Positions 8,001 to 16,064 of a DNA stretch of 23,973 nt are shown here, piece by piece. The notes beneath the pieces were generated by a model, which did not search any database, was not told the origin of the DNA, and worked only from the letters and a program-made list of their open reading frames with translations. The DNA lies in IMG/VR virus record IMGVR_UViG_3300025732_000262, positions 1-23,973 of that record; one strand, given 5' to 3'. The stretch comes from a virus. Numbering within the stretch: position 1 is the stretch's first letter; every line of letters starts with the position of its first letter. The position numbers and the translations under genes are program-made.

Positions 8001-11000
8001 TTAATTTACCTGAAGAATTTTTAAGACGAATCAATTTAATAAGTGGTGCAAGAAGAAGTGATACTAGATCTGCTAGAACAGTATTTAGTCCAGGAGCGCT
8101 TAACTATGATCAAATGGGAACAAGAGTAGGAAGAAATGCTATTTGGCAGAACCCAGCACTATCTCTTGGAAAACCAGGACCTGACGAAGTAGTTGGTCAC
8201 ATATATAGTAATCAATTCTATAGACAGTACGGAGGTCCTGGCGGATCTAGCTCTTCTCCACGAGCAACAGGATCACAATTTGAAAGATTAACTGGATTAT
8301 TGCTGCCTGCATCTAGATCTGGTTATTTGGGAACATATGATATTCTTCCAAATCAGTTTATGACGATTTCTAGATCATTTAATACAAGATTAAATCGAGG
8401 TGGTGCATCTCCTGCAGACTGGTTTGCAAGTCCAAGAAAACCAGAACATATGTTGTCCCTCATGCAGTTGCTTACTTCTCAAGGAATTCCTGCTTCAAAA
8501 GCACTGCCTATTGCACAAAAAGTTCTTTCTAGAATAAACACAAATATTTCTAGGCTTCCTTCAAATGCAATAATTAATGAAAGAATGTTTGGCAATATCG
8601 TAACAAATAGTACAAGACAAGAAATGATGCGACTTAAAGCTATTGGAGAATTAAACGAAAGACAAAATGCTGCAAGCCCAGTATTACCAAGAGGGACATA
8701 TACTCCTGGAGCCTATATGGGTTATAACAGAAACAGAAGAAATTCAGGTGGAATAATTAGAGGATATAACCGTGGTGGTCTAGTAGGGTACAAAAAGGGT
8801 AGCAGAAAGGGCGTAGGAGAGCCAGGAGACGGCGGAATTCCGATGGGTGGAGGAATGGGTACAGCCTTCGCTGGAATGGGCTTAATGAGCGCTGGATCAA
8901 TGCTTGGTGGAACAGCGGGTCAAGCAATTAGTTATGCTGGAATGGCAATGCAAATGTTGCCTCTATTATCTTTCCTTCCTAAATTACCTACTGCTTTAAC
9001 AGCAACTATTGGCCCATTTGCAAAAATGGCGGGGGTAGTCTCAAGAGTCTCTGGAAGTCTAACAGGGCTAACTAAAATATTTAATTTAGTATTAAAACCA
9101 CTATCATTAATTCTTCGTGCAATAAATCCAGTTACAGCAGCACTTACAGTTTTGGCAATAGGCATAAAACTATATGTTGATAACCAAAAGAAAATAGAAG
9201 AACAAAATAGAATAACCAGACTAAGTTTTGGTATGACTGCAGATTCTGCTAAAAAAGCAGGATATAACTATACAGATTATAACAAGAGAGTAAAAGATTC
9301 TATTGCTAATCTTAAGGCAGTTGCTGAACGAAATAAAATGATTTATGAAAGCATGACTCAGGCTGGCGTTCCATTTAAGATGACAATTGAGCAATATAAG
9401 AAGCTCAAAGAAACAGTCAAGGATACAATGGGAGACTATGTTAAATTATTTGATTCAACAAAGGTTAAGGATGTAGGTCAAATTGCTGTACAGCTAAAGG
9501 CGCAATTTATGGCTGCTGGCGATAGCGTAGAAGAAGCAACTGCAAAAATTTATACATTAATTGCAATGTCTAATAAAGCTGGCATGGCAGGAGCAGCAAT
9601 TGGATCTTCGGCATTTAAGGGTATTCAGACAGTACAAGATGCTGCAGAGGCCACCATTAAAACATTTAATGCAGCAACTAAGGTTTCTGACGCTAAGGGC
9701 CAAGTAGACGCATTAATGTCTGCATTTACAGCATTAGATGCTGCTACAACTAAAGTTGTCGAAGATAGCAAGAAGAATAGCAAAGACCGTGCTACAGCAA
9801 CAATAACAGAATATGATGCTGCTACACAAGTGGTTGAAAAAATAAATAATAAGCTCGGCAAGCAAAAGACAATTACATCTGAAATGATTGTTGAACTTAG
9901 CAAGATGAACCCAGAGCTTGGTCAAATTCTTAGCACTTCAGACACAGTTGTTAGCGCATTCCAGAAATTGAAGCTATTATCATCTGGAATAAATATCGAT
10001 GTGTCTCAGCTAAGTGGAACAGCAGCAGCTGCAGCAGCTCAAATAGTTTCTTCAGTTCAAGCGGCAGTAAGAAATAATAATTTAGTTAAAAAACAGGTAG
10101 CTGCATATCAAGCACTAAAGAATCAGATTTCGGCGGCTGAAAAAGCACAGCGTGGAATGAGTGCTAAGCAAGAGATTGATTCTAGAAAGGCTATAGAGTC
10201 TTTACAGAAGAGAATTAATCTAATTAAAGAAGAAGCAAAGACAAAGATCGATGCTATTAGAAAACAAACAGAATTAGAGAATGCGGATCTAGAAATTCAA
10301 AAAGAGCAGTTGGCAGCATCTCAGGCCTTGGTATCTGGAGATATGTCTGGCTATGCTCAATCTCAATTAAATATAAAGCAGCTAATTAATACACAGCAAC
10401 AAAAGGCTGCAGAAGAAGCAATTACTGCAAAAGCTGAATTAGATATTAAGCCTCTTCAAGATCAAATTGATGCGCTTCAAAACAAAAATCAAAAGCTTGC
10501 AGATAGCGCTGCTTTGGCTGGAGATAGACTTGCAGTTCTTCAGAAGAGAGCTTCAACATTAAATGATAATTTAACAACTTATACAACTAACCTAGATAAC
10601 CTTGCCTTCAAGGTTAAAACTCTTGGAGATAGTTTTAAGGGTAGCGATGAATATAAAGAGGCCATGGCTGCTCTAAAGGTTGCTGGAGAAAAGTTAGGAA
10701 TTAAAGCTGATCCAGAAAAGGTATTGAATGATATTGTAAAGGGTCTAGGCAATATAAGCACAGACCTTGTAAATGTTTATCTAGCTGGCGGAGGAAAAGC
10801 CGCAAGCTTTGGACAGGGCGGAACATCTGCTAATCCAAGAAACTTAGGAATGTCTCCAACAGATTTAAGAAGCTGGAGTAACCCTTTTAGCAAGGGCCCA
10901 ACAAGCGCAAGAGAAGTCGTTAAGGATCAGGCAAAAACTTATGGGGTTTTACCAGGAGAATACTTTACGCTTAAAGATAGTAGCGGAAAAGAATATAAAT

Positions 11001-11377
11001 TTAAAATGCGTGAAGACGGAAACATTACAATGGTTTCTGATCCATATGAGGTTAAAAGAGCAATGGGCGGAAGAATTGTTCCTGGAGTCCAATATGCTTT
11101 AAATGACGGCGGTAAAGTAGAAGGAATTAAATTTGATAGACCTGGAATGGTATATCCAAATGCTAGCACAATGCCAAGATATAATATCCCCACAAATACT
11201 ATCTCTGGCCTAAATAACCACCATAATAATTCATACAATAATAACGTCTACAATATAGATATTGCTTTAAATGGAACAAATGTTACAGTAGATGATGTAA
11301 TGAGAAGCTTTAAGTCCGAACTCGCCCTAATTAATGCTAAAGAGGGCAGAACTAGAATAGCAGGAGGCAAATACTGA
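5075..11377 (+). CDS. Tape measure protein
   Basis: 2100 aa, with GAAGGAG (5057-5063) before ATG 5075. Residues about 160-530 match the phage tail tape measure core: NTQWAGRQLTVGLTLPLATFG, then helices with TRLTKVYGDVAGTS, MKATLAIQSAFKSN and LAGVGEQFLTIGTKI. A hydrophobic stretch follows (about 537-570), then a flexible region with the tape-measure-type segment VVPAMLTPGEFVVN near 928-942. A second hydrophobic region spans about 1260-1370. Coiled coil with many Lys, Gln and Glu runs from about 1670 to 1855. Gly-rich motifs with LNDG and IVPG recur near 906 and 1997, and the tail end is Asn-rich. Tape measures set tail length at roughly 1.5 angstrom per residue, so this one implies a tail of about 300 nm (inference). 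Hydrophobic stretches in other tape measures are thought to act during DNA entry. No peptidase or lysozyme motif was seen. Confidence 0.96.
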   Translation: MADEVISTKIVADADFSSLIADVHKVTASLSKLQEQLANSNKMLANNVAVINRNFADTLRSTSQFSTHFVSLTSDVEKFGKNLDSGRLKLRDYFSTYQGHIKTSGGLIRELARQQVAMQNAILQPLGRNAQGLMQFNVHVPRGLDEIKNKTSIARQELAIMNKVIQDGAVQIINWGKNTQWAGRQLTVGLTLPLATFGKAAADAFKVADQELTRLTKVYGDVAGTSAAELGKVRKEVIATSKELSSAYGTNFSETIALSADIAATGKKGQELLDSVRETSRLAILGEVDRAEAMKATLAIQSAFKSNTEELANSINFLNAVENQTSTTLNDLVEAIPKAGPVIKGLGGSVQDLALYLTAMREGGISASEGANALKSALASLINPTDKAVDKFQTLGIDLLGIVNKNAGDVTATLLSLQAALDNLSPLQKQQAIEQLFGKFQFSRLNALFENLGREGSQTLQVLDLMKASTSELASVAGRELTAVTESASGKYRRALESLKADLAGVGEQFLTIGTKIITIVDKALKFFEGLPKPIKSALTFVGALTAVAGPLIMLTGVLANFFGYILKGIMHMKAFFKGGEGWKYLTPEMMAAEKAGKLIEQTFYSDAKAASILQLALKNLIDEFSILEAKAKSGSISVNPAVSTMAGNLIMGAGGRVVNPQHPLVGPMGTRASTHMVPRASMTEEQRMSQTIFGLVPGAVPVNRKIGDAPQIYMNDPLPPVPGLTTIGGVSTGVVSGEAARWHAMMATLAMQSKSEIEALKKQIATTGIVSKDFMNQFDDILPVVSGITDNAAKQSALIVAELRAGKLTVEQARAQIIALNLEVERMITGAVTTQATAMGRTINPTIVPTLNQPVVDATGKSNMRELFKKSKTRDLIDKVARSLGVRTSGAGYNIETTRPKKFNMGGEVYSLNDGNIVPGPNINADVVPAMLTPGEFVVNREAAQANLPLLVAINNGSGSGQMGMMTGGQARTLINLPEEFLRRINLISGARRSDTRSARTVFSPGALNYDQMGTRVGRNAIWQNPALSLGKPGPDEVVGHIYSNQFYRQYGGPGGSSSSPRATGSQFERLTGLLLPASRSGYLGTYDILPNQFMTISRSFNTRLNRGGASPADWFASPRKPEHMLSLMQLLTSQGIPASKALPIAQKVLSRINTNISRLPSNAIINERMFGNIVTNSTRQEMMRLKAIGELNERQNAASPVLPRGTYTPGAYMGYNRNRRNSGGIIRGYNRGGLVGYKKGSRKGVGEPGDGGIPMGGGMGTAFAGMGLMSAGSMLGGTAGQAISYAGMAMQMLPLLSFLPKLPTALTATIGPFAKMAGVVSRVSGSLTGLTKIFNLVLKPLSLILRAINPVTAALTVLAIGIKLYVDNQKKIEEQNRITRLSFGMTADSAKKAGYNYTDYNKRVKDSIANLKAVAERNKMIYESMTQAGVPFKMTIEQYKKLKETVKDTMGDYVKLFDSTKVKDVGQIAVQLKAQFMAAGDSVEEATAKIYTLIAMSNKAGMAGAAIGSSAFKGIQTVQDAAEATIKTFNAATKVSDAKGQVDALMSAFTALDAATTKVVEDSKKNSKDRATATITEYDAATQVVEKINNKLGKQKTITSEMIVELSKMNPELGQILSTSDTVVSAFQKLKLLSSGINIDVSQLSGTAAAAAAQIVSSVQAAVRNNNLVKKQVAAYQALKNQISAAEKAQRGMSAKQEIDSRKAIESLQKRINLIKEEAKTKIDAIRKQTELENADLEIQKEQLAASQALVSGDMSGYAQSQLNIKQLINTQQQKAAEEAITAKAELDIKPLQDQIDALQNKNQKLADSAALAGDRLAVLQKRASTLNDNLTTYTTNLDNLAFKVKTLGDSFKGSDEYKEAMAALKVAGEKLGIKADPEKVLNDIVKGLGNISTDLVNVYLAGGGKAASFGQGGTSANPRNLGMSPTDLRSWSNPFSKGPTSAREVVKDQAKTYGVLPGEYFTLKDSSGKEYKFKMREDGNITMVSDPYEVKRAMGGRIVPGVQYALNDGGKVEGIKFDRPGMVYPNASTMPRYNIPTNTISGLNNHHNNSYNNNVYNIDIALNGTNVTVDDVMRSFKSELALINAKEGRTRIAGGKY

Positions 11378-11847
11378 TGGCAATGATTCTACCTAGAGGA
11401 TCAATCCTTTTAATTGAGGCTAAGGATTTATTGGCTACCCCTGCTGGAACTACTAAAATTTGGAATAAGGTTACAGAACATAATAGAGCAGAATTTACAA
11501 TGGATCCTGAAAGAATTGAGAAGACGGTAAGAACTTCAAATGGATCGCTTAGAAAAAACCACATAGCAGACAAGATGAACTTCAACCTATCTTGGTCTAT
11601 GCTTCCTTCATATAGAACATTAACCGTAGATGGCGCATGGGGAGCAGAGGATCTGAGATCTTTCTATTTAAGCGATGATGGTAAAAAAGAATTTAATATT
11701 AAAGTAAATTTAGCAAAGGCTGGATCAGATCAGTCGTCTTCTGGTTTTGAATCTTACACTGTTGTATTTACTTCATGTAATTTTACGGTAGTAAAAAGAG
11801 GTTTACAGCCACACTGGAACGTCTCAGTATCTATGAGTGAGGTATAA
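11377..11847 (+). CDS. Distal tail-like minor tail protein
   Basis: 156 aa, starting in a TGATG overlap with the tape measure gene, with AGGAGG at 11362-11367. It is mostly beta in pattern: GSILLIEAKDLLA, AEFTMDPERIEKTVRTSNG, MNFNLSWSMLPS and a last strand FTVVKRGLQPHWNVSVSMSEV. A small protein directly after the tape measure is normally the distal tail protein or its functional counterpart, forming the ring at the tube tip. All eight arginines are AGA, a clear change from the tube gene. The name rests on position and size; no diagnostic motif was found. It is probably co-transcribed with the tape measure gene and the following genes. Confidence 0.55.
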   Translation: MAMILPRGSILLIEAKDLLATPAGTTKIWNKVTEHNRAEFTMDPERIEKTVRTSNGSLRKNHIADKMNFNLSWSMLPSYRTLTVDGAWGAEDLRSFYLSDDGKKEFNIKVNLAKAGSDQSSSGFESYTVVFTSCNFTVVKRGLQPHWNVSVSMSEV

Positions 11848-13769
11848 TGCCAATAGCAACTACCACCGCAAAAGATATTTTAGATCAAAGCGTAACCATT
11901 AGAGATGGTATTGGGTGCACAATAGAACACAATATGAACTCTCTAGTAGATAATATTACAGTAACTGGTGCTGAGTATACTGCTGCAGATGGAAGCAAGC
12001 CATTTAAAAAGCTGTTTCCTATAGATTCAGTATTAAAAGCTTTTAGGCCTGTAGGGGCGGGAGTAAAATATGCAATATCTGGAGATGTCTCTACAGCCAC
12101 ATACCATAATCCAAAAGCATACACATATGCAGTAAACTACAGAACATATTATCCTGGAACTGAAACATATTATAAATATTATCTATGCCCTAAAGGACAG
12201 GGCGCTGACATTACTGTAACATATCCGCAAACAATTTTGGCTAATAAGATAGTAGTCAAATTTGAAATATCGCATGCCGTCCCAGGAACATGGACACTAT
12301 ATAGTGGAGCAACACAGATAGCTACAGGAACATCTTCTAACATAGTGGCATTTGGAAGCGAAGTATATAACGCTGGCACACTAACTTTATATTATAATGG
12401 AACATCATGGTCTACTACAGAGCCATCAACAATTCCTGCTCCCACTACGATCAATTCCTTGAGATTAACAACTTCTGGAGTATCTGATAAATATATAGCT
12501 GTTGTAGAAATATCTCCACGATGGGTATCAGACTTAACTGATAGATTAATTCAGTTTTCTATTGATAAAGAAACTTCTTCCAGCGTAGATGACATTTTGC
12601 CAGTAGGAAGAGTTACGGCAAATTCTCTAAAACTAGATATGGTTTCATACGAAGATGCGAGAGTTGTAAATTCATATATTAAGGGCCAAGCATTTAGTGC
12701 TTCTAAAATTTATTTATATAGAAATGCAGAAATAAGACCATACTATAAGCTATATTATACTGGTGCACCACTTAGTGATTCTAAGGGGTCTTATGAAAAA
12801 ATAAATCAGGGCGTTTACTTCTTGGATAACTGGGACACTTCTGAGCACGGCGATGTTGGATTAACTGCATTAGACGGTGCAAAGTTTCTTCAAGAAACAA
12901 TTGCTCCAAATATATTGTGCATAGATTATTCTGCTACTGCTATTATTCGTAGACTTCTAGATAGCATTGGGTTTACTAATTATAAGATAAATATTAAAAA
13001 AGATATATCAGGCAATATTACAGACACTTCTGTATTTAGCCCATCATATTGGTGGACGGATGATAGGGTTCCAGTATGGAATTCAATCCAAGAACTTTGC
13101 AGAGATGCACAGATGGTAGCATGTTTTGATGATAATAACGTCTTGCAGTTCTATACAAGAGACTTCCTATTTGATACTACAAGAACTTCTAGTTGGAACT
13201 TTAGACATGCCGCTAGTGGTAATTTATTGCCAAATATAATTTCATTACAAAAGAGGGATATATCTACGGCAAATCAGATTAAGGTTCTATGGGCTACAAG
13301 ATATTCTAATGAAGTTTATCCTGGAAATGCTCAGCCTCTATGGCAGTCTGGAACAGACTTTATTGGAGCATTTAATTTAGAAGAAACATTAAGCTCTACA
13401 GCAGGCGCTGGAGACTTTATGAAAATGTATGCAGTAAAAGAAACTCTTAGAGGCAATCAGATATTTTATAGAAATAGCGGATACGTAGTAATTAATTCTG
13501 AAATTATAGAATTTGATGGCGTAGAATATTCTTATTATGATAGAACTGGAACTAGAAAAACAATTGTTGCTACAAACTACGGTGGCATACAAAAAATTCT
13601 AGGAGATATTAAGCCTGGACAAAATCCGCTAACAGTTATTGAACAAACTGGAAGAGTAAGAATTAAGTCTAGAGGAGCTTTTGGAACAAAAGTTGCAAAC
13701 CATCCAGCAAATATAGAAACTACAATCCAATCTTGGAATGTATATGACACTACCTGGGAGATTTCATAA
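11847..13769 (+). CDS. Minor tail protein, probable baseplate hub
   Basis: 640 aa, starting in a TAATG overlap; GTGAGG lies just upstream. The N-terminal third is beta-rich with PYP and TYY segments and a possible carbohydrate-binding-like insert (about 140-225: VPGTWTLYSGATQIATGTS). A region with ISPRWVSDLTDRLIQFSIDKE, then a domain with YFLDNWDTSEHGDVGLTALDGAKFLQET and IRRLLDSIGFTNYKINI, resembles the hub-type domains of siphophage tail-tip proteins. Then follows WWTDDRVPVWNSIQELCRDAQMVA...VLQFYTRDFLF. That segment order (hub domain, small alpha-beta domain, then barrel) is common in gp27-like tail proteins. No peptidase motif was seen. Function as a structural hub of the tail tip is an inference. 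Confidence 0.6.
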   Translation: MPIATTTAKDILDQSVTIRDGIGCTIEHNMNSLVDNITVTGAEYTAADGSKPFKKLFPIDSVLKAFRPVGAGVKYAISGDVSTATYHNPKAYTYAVNYRTYYPGTETYYKYYLCPKGQGADITVTYPQTILANKIVVKFEISHAVPGTWTLYSGATQIATGTSSNIVAFGSEVYNAGTLTLYYNGTSWSTTEPSTIPAPTTINSLRLTTSGVSDKYIAVVEISPRWVSDLTDRLIQFSIDKETSSSVDDILPVGRVTANSLKLDMVSYEDARVVNSYIKGQAFSASKIYLYRNAEIRPYYKLYYTGAPLSDSKGSYEKINQGVYFLDNWDTSEHGDVGLTALDGAKFLQETIAPNILCIDYSATAIIRRLLDSIGFTNYKINIKKDISGNITDTSVFSPSYWWTDDRVPVWNSIQELCRDAQMVACFDDNNVLQFYTRDFLFDTTRTSSWNFRHAASGNLLPNIISLQKRDISTANQIKVLWATRYSNEVYPGNAQPLWQSGTDFIGAFNLEETLSSTAGAGDFMKMYAVKETLRGNQIFYRNSGYVVINSEIIEFDGVEYSYYDRTGTRKTIVATNYGGIQKILGDIKPGQNPLTVIEQTGRVRIKSRGAFGTKVANHPANIETTIQSWNVYDTTWEIS

Positions 13770-15616
13770 TGCCATATAATGTAAATTATGACATGGGTAA
13801 TATAAAAGTAGAAGCCCTATCAACATCTATTACCGTAACTTGTAATAAGGCATATTATGCAAATGTACCTAAAAGCTACAAGGTTCAGGTATATGGCGGA
13901 TCAGCACTTACAACTTTAATTGCTGAAAAAACAGAGAATGATAATAGTATATATTTTGGTCCAACAAATGGAATTGTTAAAAACACTAAGTATAAGATTA
14001 TTGTAAGAGCATTTCAAAATTTAAATGGTGGCGGAGATTATGGAAATACCGTAAGCGGAACTGTAACAACTCCAATTCCAGGCGGCGGATCTCATCCTAA
14101 GTCTACTAAAAAAGTTACATCAACCTTTTCAAGCTCTAAAACAGTAAGCCCTAGCTTTGGCGCAAATAACGCTAGCAGTGGAGTAGTAAATAGCCATCTT
14201 AATGATTTAAATAATTTGCCTGGATCAGTAAATAATCCTTCTAATACTGGATCTAAAACAAAAAATAAGATATCTAATACACAAGAAACGCCAGCCAAAG
14301 AAGTTGCGGAAGGTGTTCAAAACTCTACATTTGAATTTAATAAAGGCTCATCTATAAAATCAGTCGGCAATAACTCTATTCAAAGAGGAACACTTGTACT
14401 AGACAGCAAAAATAAAAAGATAAATCAGGCAACAATTGCAACAAAAGATACTGGCATATCCACTTCAGCTACCTACTATGCATTTGGCACTGGGTTGTTT
14501 TTTGGCAGCGATTTAGACAAAGTAAATTCTTCAGGCGGGCTTGGAGTATTTACAGATGCTTCTGGTCTTAACGGATATTTTATTAAACTAGAGTCGACGG
14601 ACGTTGTTGGAACGGAAAAGAAACAGCTTAGACTATTGAAGTCTATTAGTGGAAATTTACGAAGAATTGATGCGGAGGCGGGAGTCAAAGAATTAGCCCT
14701 AGTTTATGGAGCAACATTATATAGACTAGATGTATTTATTAAGGCTACTTCAACTGCAAATGAAATATTTATTTCGGTAAATGGTAATACTTTAATTCAC
14801 ACAGATGAGGATGTTGCTAATACAGACGATCCATTTAAAAAGAAAATAGACCCAACATCATATATATCTTTATTCTGTAATCTTGGTCAGACATATTTTG
14901 ATTATGCATATGCAACTGTAATTACAGAAAAGGATTATGAGGATAAGGTAAATAAGATTAGATATAAGGGTCAGACTGGAGATGCCACCCTAAGTGCTTT
15001 ATTCGGAGAAAGAATAATTAGTAACTTTGATAAGTTAAGTGTACCTGGAGGGTATCTAGAGGAGTTTGGTCCAACTGCTAGAGAAATAATTAGAACAAAT
15101 GTTAAGTTTGAAAATAGACCAGGCTTCCCATTAAAGGTAAGCACTGGGATTAATCCATATGTCCAGGTGCTTGGATCTAAGATGAACTCGTTTGGTGCAG
15201 ACGTTTATGTATTAAATAATGCTGGAACATTCATGCCTCTTGCTGGCGGACCACACACATATTCAATTTGGGGTAATTATGTTTCAGAGCCAGGAGCACA
15301 AGAATATTCTGAAGACCTATATGCTACAAACACATACACCTCACCAGACCCAGTCACATTTGAATCTAAATGGATTCAAAATGAGCCAGATGCAAAATCA
15401 TTAGCTTCCTTTATAAAAACTCAATGGTCTAAGCAGCAGTCTGTAATTGAGTTAGAAGTTTTTGGAAACCCTCTAGTTTCAGTAGGAGAAATTATTACAG
15501 TTAATTATCCAGATAATAATTTAACTGGATCTGAAAAGTTTTTAGTAACAAGCGTTAATCTAGGATTCGGAGAGGAGACAACTACTAGGATATCAGCCCG
15601 TTCAATTTATAGCTGA
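13769..15616 (+). CDS. Minor tail protein with FN3-like, lectin-like and hub-like parts
   Basis: 615 aa, starting in a TAATG overlap with GGGAG upstream. Residues about 1-95 look like a fibronectin type III domain (VEALSTSITVTCNKAYY, SYKVQVYGGSA, YKIIVRAFQN). A Ser/Asn/Gly linker (about 100-175) is followed by a jelly-roll or LamG-like segment (about 185-400) with FEFNKGSS, TYYAFGTGLFFGSD, GYFIKLES, YRLDVFIKAT and IFISVNGNTLI. The C-terminal part carries VNYPDNNLTGSEKFLVTSVN and TTRISARSIYS, reminiscent of the last domain of tail-tip hub proteins. The combination suggests a tip protein that binds host surface sugars. Domain calls are from visible patterns and not from a profile search. Its TGA stop lies 19 bases before a new gene with its own promoter. 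Confidence 0.62.
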   Translation: MPYNVNYDMGNIKVEALSTSITVTCNKAYYANVPKSYKVQVYGGSALTTLIAEKTENDNSIYFGPTNGIVKNTKYKIIVRAFQNLNGGGDYGNTVSGTVTTPIPGGGSHPKSTKKVTSTFSSSKTVSPSFGANNASSGVVNSHLNDLNNLPGSVNNPSNTGSKTKNKISNTQETPAKEVAEGVQNSTFEFNKGSSIKSVGNNSIQRGTLVLDSKNKKINQATIATKDTGISTSATYYAFGTGLFFGSDLDKVNSSGGLGVFTDASGLNGYFIKLESTDVVGTEKKQLRLLKSISGNLRRIDAEAGVKELALVYGATLYRLDVFIKATSTANEIFISVNGNTLIHTDEDVANTDDPFKKKIDPTSYISLFCNLGQTYFDYAYATVITEKDYEDKVNKIRYKGQTGDATLSALFGERIISNFDKLSVPGGYLEEFGPTAREIIRTNVKFENRPGFPLKVSTGINPYVQVLGSKMNSFGADVYVLNNAGTFMPLAGGPHTYSIWGNYVSEPGAQEYSEDLYATNTYTSPDPVTFESKWIQNEPDAKSLASFIKTQWSKQQSVIELEVFGNPLVSVGEIITVNYPDNNLTGSEKFLVTSVNLGFGEETTTRISARSIYS

Positions 15617-15629
15617 TAAATGGTATAAT
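15601..15629 (+). promoter_or_regulatory. Extended -10 promoter that would give a leaderless transcript
   Basis: TGG followed by TATAAT (15624-15629). The -35 at a 17-base spacing (15601-15606, TTCAAT) is weak. The first base of the downstream ATG is 15636, seven bases past the -10, which is where transcription would be expected to start. No Shine-Dalgarno site is visible before that ATG. Confidence 0.68.
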
Positions 15630-15635
15630 CAAAAT

Positions 15636-16064
15636 ATGGCCAAAGAGAATGCTAAATCCAATACTGGGATTCCAGTAAATCCGACTGTTGTCTTGTTTTC
15701 TGGAGACCCCCTGGCCTCTGTTTTAAATAAGTCATTCGTAACAACAATTCCTGGATTTAATCTAGGAGCTTATGTTTCAGGATTTGACGTTGATGGATCT
15801 ACTGATGATGTGGATGCAGAAGACCTTTTTACAATGGATGATGAATTTTCAGATGATGAAAACCAGTCCAGCGAAGATGATGGAAGCCCAGATGATCCTG
15901 AGTCTAAAAATTTATCAGCTCCATCACTGTCTGATATATCATTAATTTCAAACGAAGTTAAATATGATGCGGCTGGGAATCCATATGCAGAAGTCGTTAT
16001 AAGGGTAATGAATTCAAGTGGTGTTACTTTAAAAGGAATTAGAGCAAAGGTAGGTAAGGCTTAA
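15636..16064 (+). CDS. Acidic tail-region protein, probably leaderless
   Basis: 142 aa. The start ATG 15636 coincides with the predicted transcription start of the promoter just upstream, and there is no ribosome binding site. Residues about 1-48 are beta-like (NPTVVLFSGDPLA, TIPGFNLGAYVSG). Residues 50-92 are extremely acidic: 19 of 43 residues are Asp or Glu. The C-terminal 45 residues (LSDISLISNEVKYDAAGNPYAEVVIRVMN, then GVTLKGIRAKVGKA) look like a beta module. I do not recognise the family. Position between two tail proteins, and coupling by a TAATG overlap to the next gene, suggest a minor virion component or an assembly factor. The low-complexity acidic stretch is probably disordered and might bind divalent ions; that is speculation. 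Confidence 0.7.
   Translation: MAKENAKSNTGIPVNPTVVLFSGDPLASVLNKSFVTTIPGFNLGAYVSGFDVDGSTDDVDAEDLFTMDDEFSDDENQSSEDDGSPDDPESKNLSAPSLSDISLISNEVKYDAAGNPYAEVVIRVMNSSGVTLKGIRAKVGKA

Noticed and set aside
11843-11848. TATAAT at the 11847 gene start as a promoter
   Set aside because: It lacks the TG extension and a -35, and the transcript would start inside the gene; it results from a TAATG stop-start overlap.
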